Shown piece after piece: positions 1 through 8,736 of a stretch of DNA of 64,000 nt (the stretch's first letter is position 1; every line of letters starts with the position of its first letter). A model generated the notes under the pieces. The model was not told the DNA's origin. It ran no database searches and was given only the letters and a program-made list of their open reading frames with translations. This stretch comes from Enterobacter sp. Cy-643 (GTDB taxonomy: Bacteria > Pseudomonadota > Gammaproteobacteria > Enterobacterales > Enterobacteriaceae), in contig NZ_VWWV01000002.1 of NCBI RefSeq assembly GCF_011752815.1, positions 186,001 to 250,000 of the forward strand. The letters are read 5' to 3'. The position numbers and the translations under genes are program-made.

Positions 1-89
1 AGGCGAGCGAGCAAAAAGTTGTCGATACGCTGCCCGGCTTCATCGGCCGAAATTGCAACGATTTTTACTGATGGAGTCTCTGTTTTCAT
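1..89 (-). CDS. rluC: 23S rRNA pseudouridine synthase RluC, N-terminal fragment
   Basis: Start of rluC; the gene runs off the left edge. The visible 29 residues begin MKTETPSVKIVAISADEAGQ, which matches the N-terminus of E. coli RluC nearly residue for residue and leads into the S4-like RNA-binding region. RluC makes pseudouridines at 955, 2504 and 2580 of 23S rRNA. It is divergent from rne, as in E. coli, so the 569 bp between them hold both promoters. The catalytic domain is outside the window, so the call rests on the N-terminus and synteny. Confidence 0.9.
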   Translation of the reverse strand, partial: MKTETPSVKIVAISADEAGQRIDNFLLAR

Positions 90-289
90 GGTCGGCGATT
101 CTAAATAGCCCTGGCGCATAGCGCCACTCATTTTTATGTGCTTAACTGACAATCTGTTCTGTTTTAAACCGTCCAGACCGCCTTTTCTTATCCCCTTTGT
201 GGCGAGGTTAAGATAACGGTTAAAAAACTGTAAGAAACAGGACGCTAATAGCAAAAGTCATCTTGCTATAACAAGGTTAGCAGTGGAAT

Positions 290-658
290 AATGTTGCGGT
301 TTTCCGTGTTGAATCTTGTTAGAACAAGAAAGTTTGCGGAATACCCATTTTGCCTGAACGTCCATCCACGCAGCAATGGCGTAAGACGTATTGTACTTTC
401 AGGCAGTTAGCGGGCTGCGGGTTGCAGCCTGACCGGTAATATGGAATCAACTCTTAAGAAATATTCTAAGGTTATTCCCACGATAATTGCGCTGTATTTC
501 CGCATGAAATACAGGCAACCGACACTTTGCGCCTCTCAGCAAACGACAACCGTGAGGTTGGCGACACGCGTTTAGTCACGAGGCCATCGGTTCACTCCCG
601 GTTAGCGTCACCATGCCCGCAGCTCTGTCGCCAATGTAAGAATAATGAGTAAGTTACG
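290..658 (+). promoter_or_regulatory. rne 5' untranslated leader (RNase E autoregulatory element)
   Basis: The 569 bp between rluC and rne contain no gene. In E. coli the rne mRNA has a leader of about 360 nt whose hairpins are bound and cut by RNase E, so that the enzyme lowers its own expression. The same arrangement fits here: a clear hairpin has arms GGCTGC (413-418) and GCAGCC (424-429), and a second potential stem is CAACC/GGTTG near 546-559. The last bases before the start codon (taatgagtaagttacg) match what I recall of the E. coli leader. The 5' boundary is inferred from E. coli spacing, not seen. Confidence 0.7.
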
Positions 659-3600
659 ATGAAAAGAATGTTAATTAACGCAACTCAGCAAGAAGAGTTG
701 CGTGTCGCCCTTGTAGATGGGCAACGTCTGTACGATCTGGACATTGAAAGCCCAGGACACGAACAGAAAAAAGCAAACATCTACAAAGGCAAAATCACCC
801 GTATTGAACCCAGTCTGGAAGCGGCGTTTGTTGATTATGGCGCAGAAAGACACGGTTTCCTTCCTCTGAAAGAGATCGCCCGCGAATACTTCCCTTCGAA
901 CTACGCTTCCCACGGTCGCCCGAACATTAAAGACGTTCTGCGCGAAGGCCAGGAAGTGATCGTCCAGATTGATAAAGAAGAACGCGGTAACAAAGGCGCA
1001 GCCTTAACCACCTTTATCAGCCTTGCAGGCAGCTATCTGGTTCTGATGCCAAATAACCCTCGCGCCGGTGGCATTTCTCGCCGTATCGAAGGTGATGACC
1101 GTACCGAATTAAAAGAAGCGCTTTCTTCCCTTGAACTGCCGGATGGTATGGGTCTTATCGTACGTACCGCTGGCGTGGGCAAGTCTGCCGAAGCGCTGCA
1201 GTGGGATCTGAGCTTCCGCCTTAAGCACTGGGAAGCCATTCAGAAAGCCGCTGAAAACCGCCCTGCTCCGTTCCTGATTCACCAGGAGAGCAACGTTATC
1301 GTCCGCGCCTTCCGCGACTACCTGCGCCAGGACATCGGCGAAATCCTGATCGACAACCCGAAAGTGCTCGAGCTGGCTCGCCAGCACATCGCTGCCCTGG
1401 GTCGCCCGGATTTCAGCAGCAAAATTAAGCTCTACACCGGTGAAATCCCGTTGTTCAGCCACTACCAGATTGAGTCGCAGATTGAGTCCGCCTTCCAGCG
1501 TGAAGTCCGTCTGCCGTCGGGCGGTTCTATCGTCATTGATACCACCGAAGCCCTGACCGCCATCGACATCAACTCCGCGCGTGCAACCCGCGGCGGCGAT
1601 ATCGAAGAAACCGCCTTCAACACCAACCTTGAAGCGGCCGATGAAATTGCCCGTCAGCTGCGTCTGCGCGACCTTGGCGGCCTGATCGTTATCGACTTCA
1701 TCGATATGACGCCGGTTCGCCACCAGCGCGCAGTTGAAAACCGCCTGCGTGAAGCCGTGCGTCAGGACAGAGCCCGTATCCAGATTAGCCACATTTCACG
1801 TTTCGGCCTGCTGGAAATGTCGCGCCAGCGTCTGAGCCCGTCTCTTGGCGAATCCAGCCATCACGTTTGCCCTCGCTGTAGCGGTACCGGCACCATTCGT
1901 GATAACGAATCCCTGTCGCTCTCCATTCTGCGTCTGATTGAAGAAGAAGCGCTGAAGGAGAACACCAAAGAAGTTCACGCCATCGTGCCTGTGCCGATTG
2001 CCTCTTACCTGCTGAACGAAAAACGTGATGCGGTAAGCGCCATTGAAAAACGCCAGGGCGGCGTACGCGCGATTATCGTGCCAAACGATCAGATGGAAAC
2101 CCCGCACTACTCCGTACTGCGCGTGCGTAAAGGCGAAGAAACGCAAACGCTGAGCTACATGCTGCCTAAGCTGCATGAAGAAGAGATGGCGATGCCATCC
2201 GATGAAGAGTACACCGAGCGTAAGCGCCCTGAGCAACCGGCTCTGGCCACCTTTGTGATGCCTGAAGTGCCGCCTGCGCCACAGGAAACCACAGCGGACA
2301 AACCTGCTGTTGCCGCAGCGAAACCGGCCGTTCAGCCAAAAGCAGATACCGCTGCACAGCCGGGTCTGGTTAGCCGCTTCTTCTCTGCACTGAAAAAACT
2401 CTTCGCCGGCGACAGCGCTGCAGCCGAAGTGAAAGAAGTGAAGGAAGAGAAAGCGACCGGCTCTGATACACAGCGTCAGGATCGTCGTAACAATAACCGC
2501 CGTCAGAACAACCGACGCGATCGTGGCGATCGTAGTGAACGCGGTGACCGTAACAATCGCGATCGCGATAACCGTGACAATCGCAATAACCGCGATGACC
2601 GCAACAATGAAGCCCGTGATGCTCGCGAACCGCGCGAAGGTCGTGACGAGAATCGTCGTAACCGTCGTAACGGCCAGCAGCAAAATGCGGAAGTTCGTGA
2701 ATCACGCCAGAACGTTGTTGCTGCCGTTGACGATGCTGAAAAACAGCCGAAGTCCCGTGACGAGCAACAGCCGCGTCGCGAGCGTAACCGCCGTCGCTCT
2801 GATGAGAAACGTCAGGCACAGCAGGAAGTTAAAGCGCTGCAGCAGGACAACGTAATTGAGCAAGATGCCGAGCAGGAAGAACGTACTCAGGTTATGCAGC
2901 GCCGTAAACCGCGCCAGCTGAACCAGAAAGTTCGCTTCGAATCTGCCGACGCACCTGCAGCGGAAGAAACTCAGGTTGAGCAGGCCAGTACCGAACTGGC
3001 ACCGATTGCACTGCCGGCGGTGGTAGAAGCCCCGGTAAATGCAGAGCAGCAGGATGAAAACGGCGAAAACCGTGAAACTGCCGGTATGCCGCGTCGTTCA
3101 CGTCGCTCACCTCGTCACCTGCGCGTAAGCGGCCAGCGCCGTCGTCGCTATCGTGATGAGCGTTATCCGGCGGTATCTCCGATGCCACTGGCAGCTGCAT
3201 GCGCCTCTCCAGAGCTGGCATCCGGGAAAGTGTTCATCACCTACCCTGTAGCTCGTCCACAGGATCAGCTTGTTCAGGAAGAGGTATTCCAGGCTCACGA
3301 AGACGTTCAGCACGTCAATGTGGCTGACGCTGCTGCGGTAGAAGCCGTGACCTCTGCTGAAGAGGTTCAGGTTATCGAGCCGGTGAACGCGGTGGAAACC
3401 GGTATTGAACCTGCCGTGGTGGAAACAGCCCATCCAGAAGTGACTGAAGCGCCGGTGGCTGAACAGCCGCAGCCGGTTGCCGCAGTGGATGAAGCGCCTG
3501 TCGCAGAGATCGTGGCACAGGTTTCTCCTGCAGAGGAAGAAACTGCTCAGGCGATCGCAGAAGTCAGCGAACCAGCGCCGGTAGCTGCAGAAGCTCCAGC

Positions 3601-3931
3601 GATTGAAGAGGCTCCAGCGGTTGAAGAGGCTCCAGCGGTTGAAGAAGCGCCGGTTGCAGTAGTTGAAGAAGTAAAACCTGTTGTGGAAGCAGCCCCTGTG
3701 GTAGAAACCGCGCCTGTGGTCCAGGAGGTTAACACCGAATCTTCTGCTGCCCCTAAGCACGCCACGGCGCCAATGACCCGTGCTCCGGCTCCGGAATACA
3801 CGCCTGAAGCGCCTCGCCAAAGCGACTGGGTTCGCCCGGACTTTGGCTTCAGCGGGAAAGGTTCTGCCGGCGGGCACAGCGCCAGCCATCAGGCCACGGC
3901 GCCAGCGACTCGCCCACAAAGCGCAGAATAA
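659..3931 (+). CDS. rne: Ribonuclease E
   Basis: Essential endoribonuclease that starts mRNA decay, processes rRNA and tRNA, and scaffolds the degradosome on the inner membrane. 1090 aa against 1061 in E. coli. Residues 1-500 are almost identical to E. coli: S1 domain at about 37-118, catalytic aspartates in [14 protein letters not shown] (about 303) and IVIDFIDM (about 346), and the Zn-link CPRC near 404. The C-terminal half is the usual disordered scaffold: an amphipathic membrane-targeting segment ([16 protein letters not shown], about 565-580), an arginine-rich RNA-binding region, the conserved [26 protein letters not shown]-type block (RhlB/enolase region), and a C-terminal PNPase-binding end. 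It is longer than in E. coli because of expanded Arg/Asn/Asp runs (about 615-660) and Pro/Ala/Glu/Val repeats (about 975-1010). Confidence 0.98.
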   Translation: MKRMLINATQQEELRVALVDGQRLYDLDIESPGHEQKKANIYKGKITRIEPSLEAAFVDYGAERHGFLPLKEIAREYFPSNYASHGRPNIKDVLREGQEVIVQIDKEERGNKGAALTTFISLAGSYLVLMPNNPRAGGISRRIEGDDRTELKEALSSLELPDGMGLIVRTAGVGKSAEALQWDLSFRLKHWEAIQKAAENRPAPFLIHQESNVIVRAFRDYLRQDIGEILIDNPKVLELARQHIAALGRPDFSSKIKLYTGEIPLFSHYQIESQIESAFQREVRLPSGGSIVIDTTEALTAIDINSARATRGGDIEETAFNTNLEAADEIARQLRLRDLGGLIVIDFIDMTPVRHQRAVENRLREAVRQDRARIQISHISRFGLLEMSRQRLSPSLGESSHHVCPRCSGTGTIRDNESLSLSILRLIEEEALKENTKEVHAIVPVPIASYLLNEKRDAVSAIEKRQGGVRAIIVPNDQMETPHYSVLRVRKGEETQTLSYMLPKLHEEEMAMPSDEEYTERKRPEQPALATFVMPEVPPAPQETTADKPAVAAAKPAVQPKADTAAQPGLVSRFFSALKKLFAGDSAAAEVKEVKEEKATGSDTQRQDRRNNNRRQNNRRDRGDRSERGDRNNRDRDNRDNRNNRDDRNNEARDAREPREGRDENRRNRRNGQQQNAEVRESRQNVVAAVDDAEKQPKSRDEQQPRRERNRRRSDEKRQAQQEVKALQQDNVIEQDAEQEERTQVMQRRKPRQLNQKVRFESADAPAAEETQVEQASTELAPIALPAVVEAPVNAEQQDENGENRETAGMPRRSRRSPRHLRVSGQRRRRYRDERYPAVSPMPLAAACASPELASGKVFITYPVARPQDQLVQEEVFQAHEDVQHVNVADAAAVEAVTSAEEVQVIEPVNAVETGIEPAVVETAHPEVTEAPVAEQPQPVAAVDEAPVAEIVAQVSPAEEETAQAIAEVSEPAPVAAEAPAIEEAPAVEEAPAVEEAPVAVVEEVKPVVEAAPVVETAPVVQEVNTESSAAPKHATAPMTRAPAPEYTPEAPRQSDWVRPDFGFSGKGSAGGHSASHQATAPATRPQSAE

Positions 3932-3947
3932 TCTCCAGCGCTAAGTC

Positions 3948-3975
3948 AAAAGCCGGTCACCTGACCGGCTTTTTT
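3948..3975 (+). terminator. Rho-independent terminator of rne
   Basis: AAAGCCGGTCA then TGACCGGCTTTTTT forms a stem of about 11 bp with a very short loop followed by a T run, 17 bp after the rne stop codon. Confidence 0.9.
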
Positions 3976-4018
3976 ATTTTCCCAACCCGATCAATGAGCA
4001 AGAAAATTGCCAGTCAAT

Positions 4019-4041
4019 AAGATGCATTTAAAATGCACTTT
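4019..4041. promoter_or_regulatory. NsrR-type operator upstream of the yeaR operon
   Basis: Imperfect 11-1-11 palindrome with half sites AAGATGCATTT and AAATGCACTTT around a central A. This is the NsrR motif known from hmp, ytfE and yeaR in E. coli. NsrR is the [Fe-S] repressor that senses nitric oxide. A possible -10 (TATGAT, 4041-4046) touches the right half site, which would let NsrR block RNA polymerase. In E. coli the yeaR-yoaG promoter also responds to nitrate through NarL/NarP; I could not locate a convincing NarL heptamer pair here. Confidence 0.75.
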
Positions 4042-4106
4042 ATGATAAACATTTCGGCTAATTGTATGATGTAATGCTTGCAGGAATTATTGAGGAGAAA
4101 CGCACC

Positions 4107-4433
4107 ATGCTCCCTGTACCGCCAAACTGCATTCACACCCGCTCTTCTCCCTTCTGGGATAAAGACTCGGCCCCCGCGGGCCTGTTTCAGCGACATCTCG
4201 ATAAAGGCACGCGCCCCGGCGTGTACCCTCGCCTGAGCGTCATGCAAGGAAAGGTTCGCTACCTGGGCTATGCCGACTCCACCTCGCCCGAGCCAGAAGC
4301 AGAACTGATTGTTGAAGCAGGCCACTTCGGTGTATTCCCGCCAGAGAAATGGCATCACCTCGAGCTGCTCACCGATGACGCCGTCTTCAACATCGACTTT
4401 TTCGTCGCCCCGGAAGTGCTCCGCTCTATGTAA
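4107..4433 (+). CDS. yeaR: YeaR family protein (DUF1971), first copy
   Basis: Small protein of 108 aa, closely like E. coli YeaR (IHTRSSPFW, GTRPGVYPRLSVM, VFPPEKWH and NIDFFVAPEVL are shared). The family has a cupin-like fold and is related to the N-terminal part of some TehB proteins; its biochemical role is unknown, but expression in E. coli is induced by nitrate, nitrite and nitric oxide. The start at ATG 4107 is chosen because TGAGGAGAAA lies just upstream and the protein then aligns with YeaR; an upstream ATG at 4062 would add 15 unrelated residues. First gene of a three-gene operon, 19 bp before the second copy. Confidence 0.92.
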   Translation: MLPVPPNCIHTRSSPFWDKDSAPAGLFQRHLDKGTRPGVYPRLSVMQGKVRYLGYADSTSPEPEAELIVEAGHFGVFPPEKWHHLELLTDDAVFNIDFFVAPEVLRSM

Positions 4434-4452
4434 TGACAGAAGGAATCTTATT

Positions 4453-4803
4453 ATGCTGACTATTCCCAAAAACTATGTACATACCCGTGCTACGCCGTTC
4501 TGGACTAAAGAGACCGCCCCTGCCGCTTTATTTACTCACCATAACACCAAAGCCGGCGTTTTTGGCCGTCTCGCCGTCATGCAAGGCACGGTGAAATATT
4601 TTGGGTTTCCCGACGCCGACTCAACAACACCCGACGTGGAAATCGTTATTGAGGCCGGAGCCTTTGCAATTTCTCCGCCGCAGAAGTGGCACCGCATTGA
4701 GCTGCTGACCGACGACACTTATTTCAATATCGACTTCTTCGCCTCTCCTGAAGCAAAACTGGAAGGCAACGGCCTGGGTAAAGTGGTCAACAGCCAGAGG
4801 TAA
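4453..4803 (+). CDS. YeaR family protein (DUF1971), second divergent copy
   Basis: 116 aa paralogue of the preceding gene, with the same skeleton: VHTRATPFW, FGRLAVMQGTVKYFGF, SPPQKWHRIELLTDDTYFNIDFF. It differs in the middle, where HLDKGTRPGVYPRL of the first copy is replaced by HHNTKAGVFGRL, and it has a longer C-terminal tail. E. coli has a single yeaR, so this is a lineage-specific tandem duplication or a second family member. The start at 4453 follows GAAGGAAT. It lies 19 bp after the first copy and 5 bp before yoaG, so the three are almost surely cotranscribed under NsrR control. Confidence 0.85.
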   Translation: MLTIPKNYVHTRATPFWTKETAPAALFTHHNTKAGVFGRLAVMQGTVKYFGFPDADSTTPDVEIVIEAGAFAISPPQKWHRIELLTDDTYFNIDFFASPEAKLEGNGLGKVVNSQR

Positions 4804-4808
4804 TCATG

Positions 4809-4991
4809 ATGGGCAAAGCAACTTATACCGTCAGCGTCACTAACAACAGTAACGGCGTCTCGGTCGATTATGAGACAGAAACGCCAATGACGCTGCTGAT
4901 CCCGGACGTCGCTGCCGAAGTGGTCAAAGAGCTGGTCAACACCGTCCGCGCTTATGACACGGAAGACGAACACGAAGTTTGCGGTTGGTGA
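4809..4991 (+). CDS. yoaG: YoaG family protein
   Basis: 60 aa; MGKATYTVSVTNNSNGVSVD and the C-terminus VCGW are nearly identical to E. coli YoaG, a small protein of unknown function whose gene follows yeaR and is co-induced by nitrate and nitric oxide. An ATG one codon earlier (4806) is also possible; 4809 gives the E. coli length. It is the last gene of the operon. A hairpin follows directly, but its T run suits the opposite strand better. Confidence 0.93.
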   Translation: MGKATYTVSVTNNSNGVSVDYETETPMTLLIPDVAAEVVKELVNTVRAYDTEDEHEVCGW

Positions 4992-4999
4992 AATACACA

Positions 5000-5032
5000 A
5001 AAAAAAGCCCGCTCCGGGGTGCGGAAGCGGGC
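5000..5032 (-). terminator. Terminator of the flgKL transcript
   Basis: Read on the minus strand, GCCCGCTTCCGC and its partner GGAGCGGGC form a stem followed by eight T. It lies between convergent yoaG and flgL, 46 bp after the flgL stop codon. Confidence 0.85.
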
Positions 5033-5077
5033 ATATAAAGCGCGTTCAGTTTCATAACGCGCCCAAAACGTTGAAGA
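5000..5077 (-). ncRNA. Candidate FlgO-like sRNA from the flgL 3' UTR
   Basis: In E. coli the 3' UTR of flgL yields an Hfq-bound small RNA called FlgO. Here the same 3' UTR is about 78 nt long and has two hairpins: GCGCGTT/AACGCGC at 5040-5062, then the intrinsic terminator with a long T tail, the layout expected of an Hfq-dependent 3'-UTR sRNA. Position and structure support it; the nucleotide identity to E. coli FlgO was not checked, and the 5' processing end is unknown. Confidence 0.4.
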
Positions 5078-6046
5078 CTATCGGCTATTCATCTGGAAAA
5101 GCGACATGCCTTGCAAATCGGTGAAGACTTTATAAGAGGCCTGGAGCGCAGCCTGCTGCTGAACATAGTTAGACACGGTGGCCGTATAATCTGCGCCCAC
5201 GAGCTGGCTCATCTGGTCCGTTTGCGCCAGCGCTCGTTCGTTGCCCAGGTCGTCCAGTTTACTCAGCTCATTGAGCTGGGTACCCAACTCAGCGCGTACG
5301 GTTGACACATTGCTCAGGGCATTGCCCAGACCACGGTTTGTTTTCGCGACCGCATCATCAAGGGCTTTCTTGCCTGCGTCGTCCAGCCCGGCCGTTGGCG
5401 TTTTCAAGGCTGCGATAGCAGAGTCCAGCATATTAAAGATGTTGGTCTCGCTCGGCGAACCATCGGGTTCCGGTGTGGCGTTACTGGAGATGCGATTGAA
5501 AACATCATTGCCGGTATGACCAATCGTCATGGTCCGGGCGGTGTCAACCTGCTGGGTAATCGGAAGCGTTCCGCCCTGATAGGTGATGCTACCTGCCCCG
5601 CCGGTAAAAGGCGCGGCTTCCGTTTTGTAACCAGCAAAGATATAACGACCGTTCCCGTCGGTACTGTTAGCCAGGTTCAGTATTTGGTTGCGAATACCTT
5701 CGAGATCGGTTGCCAGTGAAGCACGGTCGTCATCACTCAGCGTTCCGCTGCTACCAGCATAAACTACTTTCTCCTGGGCACTTTGTATTGAAGAGACCGT
5801 CTGCTGCAAAACGCTCTCTTCCAGCGAAACCTTCTGGGTCGCAAAGGTACGCGCCAGTTTGTACTGGTCGTTCATCGACTGCGCCTGGGAAAGCACCACC
5901 GCCTGAGACGCTGCAACAGGATCGTCTGATGGCCGGTTAACGCGGTTACCGGTGCTCATCTGCTCGCCATAACTCAGCCATAAACTCTGCGCGTCGCTAA
6001 TGCCGCGCATGTTCTGGTCATACAACATTTGGGTACTGATACGCAT
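5078..6046 (-). CDS. flgL: Flagellar hook-filament junction protein FlgL (HAP3)
   Basis: Second junction protein between hook and filament, secreted by the flagellar type III system. 322 aa (E. coli 317). It starts MRISTQMLYDQNMRGISDAQ, the flagellin-like N-terminal D0 helix, and ends with the matching C-terminal helix (QAALQASYKVFTDLQGMSLF). The centre is variable, as usual. It follows flgK by 14 bp, and both are expected to be transcribed from the sigma-28 promoter before flgK as well as by read-through. Confidence 0.97.
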   Translation of the reverse strand: MRISTQMLYDQNMRGISDAQSLWLSYGEQMSTGNRVNRPSDDPVAASQAVVLSQAQSMNDQYKLARTFATQKVSLEESVLQQTVSSIQSAQEKVVYAGSSGTLSDDDRASLATDLEGIRNQILNLANSTDGNGRYIFAGYKTEAAPFTGGAGSITYQGGTLPITQQVDTARTMTIGHTGNDVFNRISSNATPEPDGSPSETNIFNMLDSAIAALKTPTAGLDDAGKKALDDAVAKTNRGLGNALSNVSTVRAELGTQLNELSKLDDLGNERALAQTDQMSQLVGADYTATVSNYVQQQAALQASYKVFTDLQGMSLFQMNSR

Positions 6047-6060
6047 GACGCTGGCTCCCG

Positions 6061-7716
6061 TTAGCGAATGTTCAGCAACGCATCAAACAGCGTTGATGCA
6101 GTCTGAAGGACCTGGGCGTTAGCCATATAGTACTGCTGGTAACGCTGCAGGTTGCCATACTCTTCATCGAGGCTAACCCCGGAGATTGATTGCTGCTGCT
6201 TGGTTAGCTGCGTCACAACATTTCCCTGGGTGGTACTGGTCACTTTCAGGCTTGCCGTTTTGTTACCCACGTCGCTGACCAGGGTGGCATACGCATCGTT
6301 GAACGACTTGTTGCCTTCGACCTGTTTGGAGTTCTGCAGATCCAACATGGCCTGAGCGTTACGGTTATCGCTCTTGCCGGCGGTAGGATCGCTTGCCAGC
6401 GCCAGTTTCGCCTCATCTTTCACGGCCAGGCTCATATTCACCACCGCGTCGGATACCGGTTTAACGGTGAAGCTTTCGCTGTTGGCAGGCGTGCCGCTCA
6501 CGCCAACTTTCAGCCCGTCAAAGTTCAGACTGACGTTGCCGCTTGCGTCCGTTGTGGTGCCGGGGTTAATGTTGGCGTTGTCCGACAGACGGGTCACTTT
6601 CCAGTTTCCGCCCACAAACTCAACCTTATAATCACTGGCCTGAATCTGCTTGCTGTCGGTGGTGGTCGCGGTCAGCTGCGTGCCGCTGGTATTGCGGCTG
6701 TTGCTCAGGACCGTTGGGCCACCGACGGTAAACAGGTTGGTGCCTTTGTCGCCGTTGGCATCATAGCCCTGGGTGTGCTGGCTGTTCATGGCCGTCGCAA
6801 AGGCCTGAGCCATTTGGCCCAAACGGTTACGAGCGCTGTCCAAATCCTGAGTACGGAAGGTAAACAGCCCCCCCAGAGAACCTGTATTCAGCTGGCTTTC
6901 TGGAATTTCCACTTTACCGGCAATCGGATCGACAAAAGCGACTGTCGTACGGGAAGGATCGGCGCTGGAGTTAACCGCCGCCAGTTGGTTAGCCGTGTCG
7001 CCCTGCACCAGGCTAATACCATTGCCGATAGATACGTTGTACGTACCCCCATCCTGCACGCTGACGTCTACGCCAACAATTTGGTTTAGCTGGCTAACCA
7101 GCTGATCGCGCTGATCCAGCAGGTCATTTGGCGCTGAACCCGCGCCCACACCTTTCAGGCGAGAGATCTGGTCGTTCAGATTCGCAATTTGCTTAGCGTA
7201 AGTGTTGATTTGGTCCACGCTGCTGCTGATCGACAGGTTAACCTGCTTGTCCTGATCGCGCAGGTACTGGTCGGTGACCTTAAACTGGTTTACCAGACCA
7301 TCCGCTTTGCCCAGCAGCGCCTGACGAGCCGCAGGATCCTGAGCATTACTGGTCAGCGTCTGCAGGCCGGAGAAGAAATCCTGCATGGTTTTTGACAGCG
7401 AGTTGGTCGTCCCGGACAGAATGTTGTCGATTTTTGACATCTGCTGATACTGGGTTGTCAGCCCGCTGCTCTGCGTCTGGGCCGCACGCAGCTGGTTAGT
7501 GATAAAGGAGTCGTACTCACGCTGCACGCCGTTAACATACACGCCATTGCCAATATAGCCGCCCCCGGTCAGGGTGCTTTTTGACTGGGACAGAATCGTC
7601 GTCTGGCGGGTATAACCGCTTACGTTATAGTTAGAAATGTTATTGCCGACGGTGCTTAATGCCGCCTGGGCAGCACTCAGGCCACTCATGGCGCTGTTAA
7701 TCAGGCTATTGGACAT
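6061..7716 (-). CDS. flgK: Flagellar hook-associated protein FlgK (HAP1)
   Basis: First hook-filament junction protein. 551 aa (E. coli 547). N-terminal MSNSLINSAMSGLSAAQAAL and NNISNYNVSGYTRQTT are the conserved rod/hook N-terminal motif, and the C-terminus (YGNLQRYQQYYMANAQVLQT) is the paired helix that shares the axial D0 fold. The start at 7716 is chosen over an ATG nine codons upstream because it aligns with E. coli FlgK and has AAGGAACC upstream. The exposed middle domain (about 200-450) is the variable part. Confidence 0.97.
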   Translation of the reverse strand: MSNSLINSAMSGLSAAQAALSTVGNNISNYNVSGYTRQTTILSQSKSTLTGGGYIGNGVYVNGVQREYDSFITNQLRAAQTQSSGLTTQYQQMSKIDNILSGTTNSLSKTMQDFFSGLQTLTSNAQDPAARQALLGKADGLVNQFKVTDQYLRDQDKQVNLSISSSVDQINTYAKQIANLNDQISRLKGVGAGSAPNDLLDQRDQLVSQLNQIVGVDVSVQDGGTYNVSIGNGISLVQGDTANQLAAVNSSADPSRTTVAFVDPIAGKVEIPESQLNTGSLGGLFTFRTQDLDSARNRLGQMAQAFATAMNSQHTQGYDANGDKGTNLFTVGGPTVLSNSRNTSGTQLTATTTDSKQIQASDYKVEFVGGNWKVTRLSDNANINPGTTTDASGNVSLNFDGLKVGVSGTPANSESFTVKPVSDAVVNMSLAVKDEAKLALASDPTAGKSDNRNAQAMLDLQNSKQVEGNKSFNDAYATLVSDVGNKTASLKVTSTTQGNVVTQLTKQQQSISGVSLDEEYGNLQRYQQYYMANAQVLQTASTLFDALLNIR

Positions 7717-7758
7717 GAAGGTTCCTTGATAGCGTGTGGTCAAAGGTTCTGCTACCTA

Positions 7759-7785
7759 TTATCGGCAGCAGGCCACGGGACTTGA
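7759..7785 (-). promoter_or_regulatory. Sigma-28 (FliA) promoter of flgKL
   Basis: On the minus strand TCAAGTCC, 11 bases, then GCCGATAA. The -10 box is a perfect match to the FliA consensus GCCGATAA and the -35 matches TAAAGTTT at five of eight. It lies in the 75-bp gap between flgJ and flgK, where E. coli and Salmonella have the class 3 flgKL promoter. Confidence 0.75.
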
Positions 7786-7791
7786 GTCTCT

Positions 7792-8736
7792 TCAGAACAA
7801 ATTCGACAAATCAGTGCTGTAGGCTTTGGAAACCTTGTCGCTCATGGCTTTCAGCTGCTGGATCATGCCGGTCAACTTACGTGCGTAGTTCGGATCCGTT
7901 GCGTAACCGGCATTCTGCAGCGCCTGAGCGCCCTGCTCTGCTGAAGACGCATTCGTCACGGCAGCATAGCGCGGGTTTTTCGTCAGCAAGCCAACGTAGT
8001 CAGAAAGCGCTTCCAGGTAAGAGCTATAAACGCGGAACTTCGCTTTCACTTTCTTCGCCTCACCGTTTTCAAATTCGGTGGTGGTGATTTCCGTGGTTGC
8101 CCCTTTCCAGCCCGGCGTTGCCTTAACCCCGAACAGGTTAAAGCTCGGCTCGCCTTTTTCGGTGCGGATCTGACGCTGGCCCCAGCCGGACTCCAGCGCG
8201 GCCTGTGCCAGAATCAGGTGGTGCGGAATGCCGCTGGCCTCACTGGCCAGACGCGCCGGCAGCGAGAGCTGCGCCAGGAAGTCTTTGCTGTCTCCGCTCA
8301 TCGGCTCTTCGTTAGAAGGCGCGCGAGGCACGGCCTGACGCACCATTTGCGTTAGCGTCTGGTTCTGGTAGCTGGTGACCGTTTGCGGGTCGAGTTTCAT
8401 CGGTACCTGACCTGCCGTTTCCGATGGCTCGACCTGCTCGTTACTCATTTGCTTAACCATCGCATCCGCCAGCCCCAGCCCTTTCGCACTCAGCTGTTGA
8501 GCTATCTGCTGGTCATACATGCTGGTGTACATCCGCGTGGACTCGCTGCTGAACAGACCGTCTTTCGGCAGCGCCTCACGCATGCTTTTCAGCATCATCT
8601 GCACGAACATCCCTTCCACCTGATGGGCAACCTCCTTCAGGTTGCCCTTAGGATCTTGTCCGGCCTTCGCCTTTAAATCATTGAGCGAGTTGGCGTCAAA
8701 CGCGGCATTGGCAAGTGAACGGGCATCAGTCAGCAT
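7792..8736 (-). CDS. flgJ: Flagellar rod assembly protein / peptidoglycan hydrolase FlgJ
   Basis: Two-domain periplasmic protein, 314 aa: an N-terminal rod-cap domain (about 1-150; VEGMFVQMMLKSMREALP and MYDQQIAQQL are typical) and a C-terminal GH73 muramidase domain that opens the peptidoglycan for the rod. The catalytic glutamate is in AQAALESGWGQ (about 183) and the SYLEALSDYVGLL and NYARKL motifs are present, so the enzyme looks active. Its ATG overlaps the flgI stop codon by one base, which suggests translational coupling. Confidence 0.97.
   Translation of the reverse strand: MLTDARSLANAAFDANSLNDLKAKAGQDPKGNLKEVAHQVEGMFVQMMLKSMREALPKDGLFSSESTRMYTSMYDQQIAQQLSAKGLGLADAMVKQMSNEQVEPSETAGQVPMKLDPQTVTSYQNQTLTQMVRQAVPRAPSNEEPMSGDSKDFLAQLSLPARLASEASGIPHHLILAQAALESGWGQRQIRTEKGEPSFNLFGVKATPGWKGATTEITTTEFENGEAKKVKAKFRVYSSYLEALSDYVGLLTKNPRYAAVTNASSAEQGAQALQNAGYATDPNYARKLTGMIQQLKAMSDKVSKAYSTDLSNLF

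Noticed and set aside
1796-2683. 295-codon open frame antisense to rne
   Set aside because: It mirrors the codon pattern of rne, codes for low-complexity Val/Thr/Ile runs opposite the Arg/Asn/Asp repeat, and has no ribosome-binding site. A shadow frame.
3594-3650. Short tandem repeats in rne considered as a CRISPR or minisatellite
   Set aside because: They are in frame and code for the AP-x-x-EEA repeat of the scaffold domain; no spacers and no cas genes.
3107-3919. 270-codon open frame antisense to the rne 3' end
   Set aside because: Arg/Phe/Cys-rich repeats opposite the Pro/Ala/Glu/Val repeats of RNase E; not protein-like.
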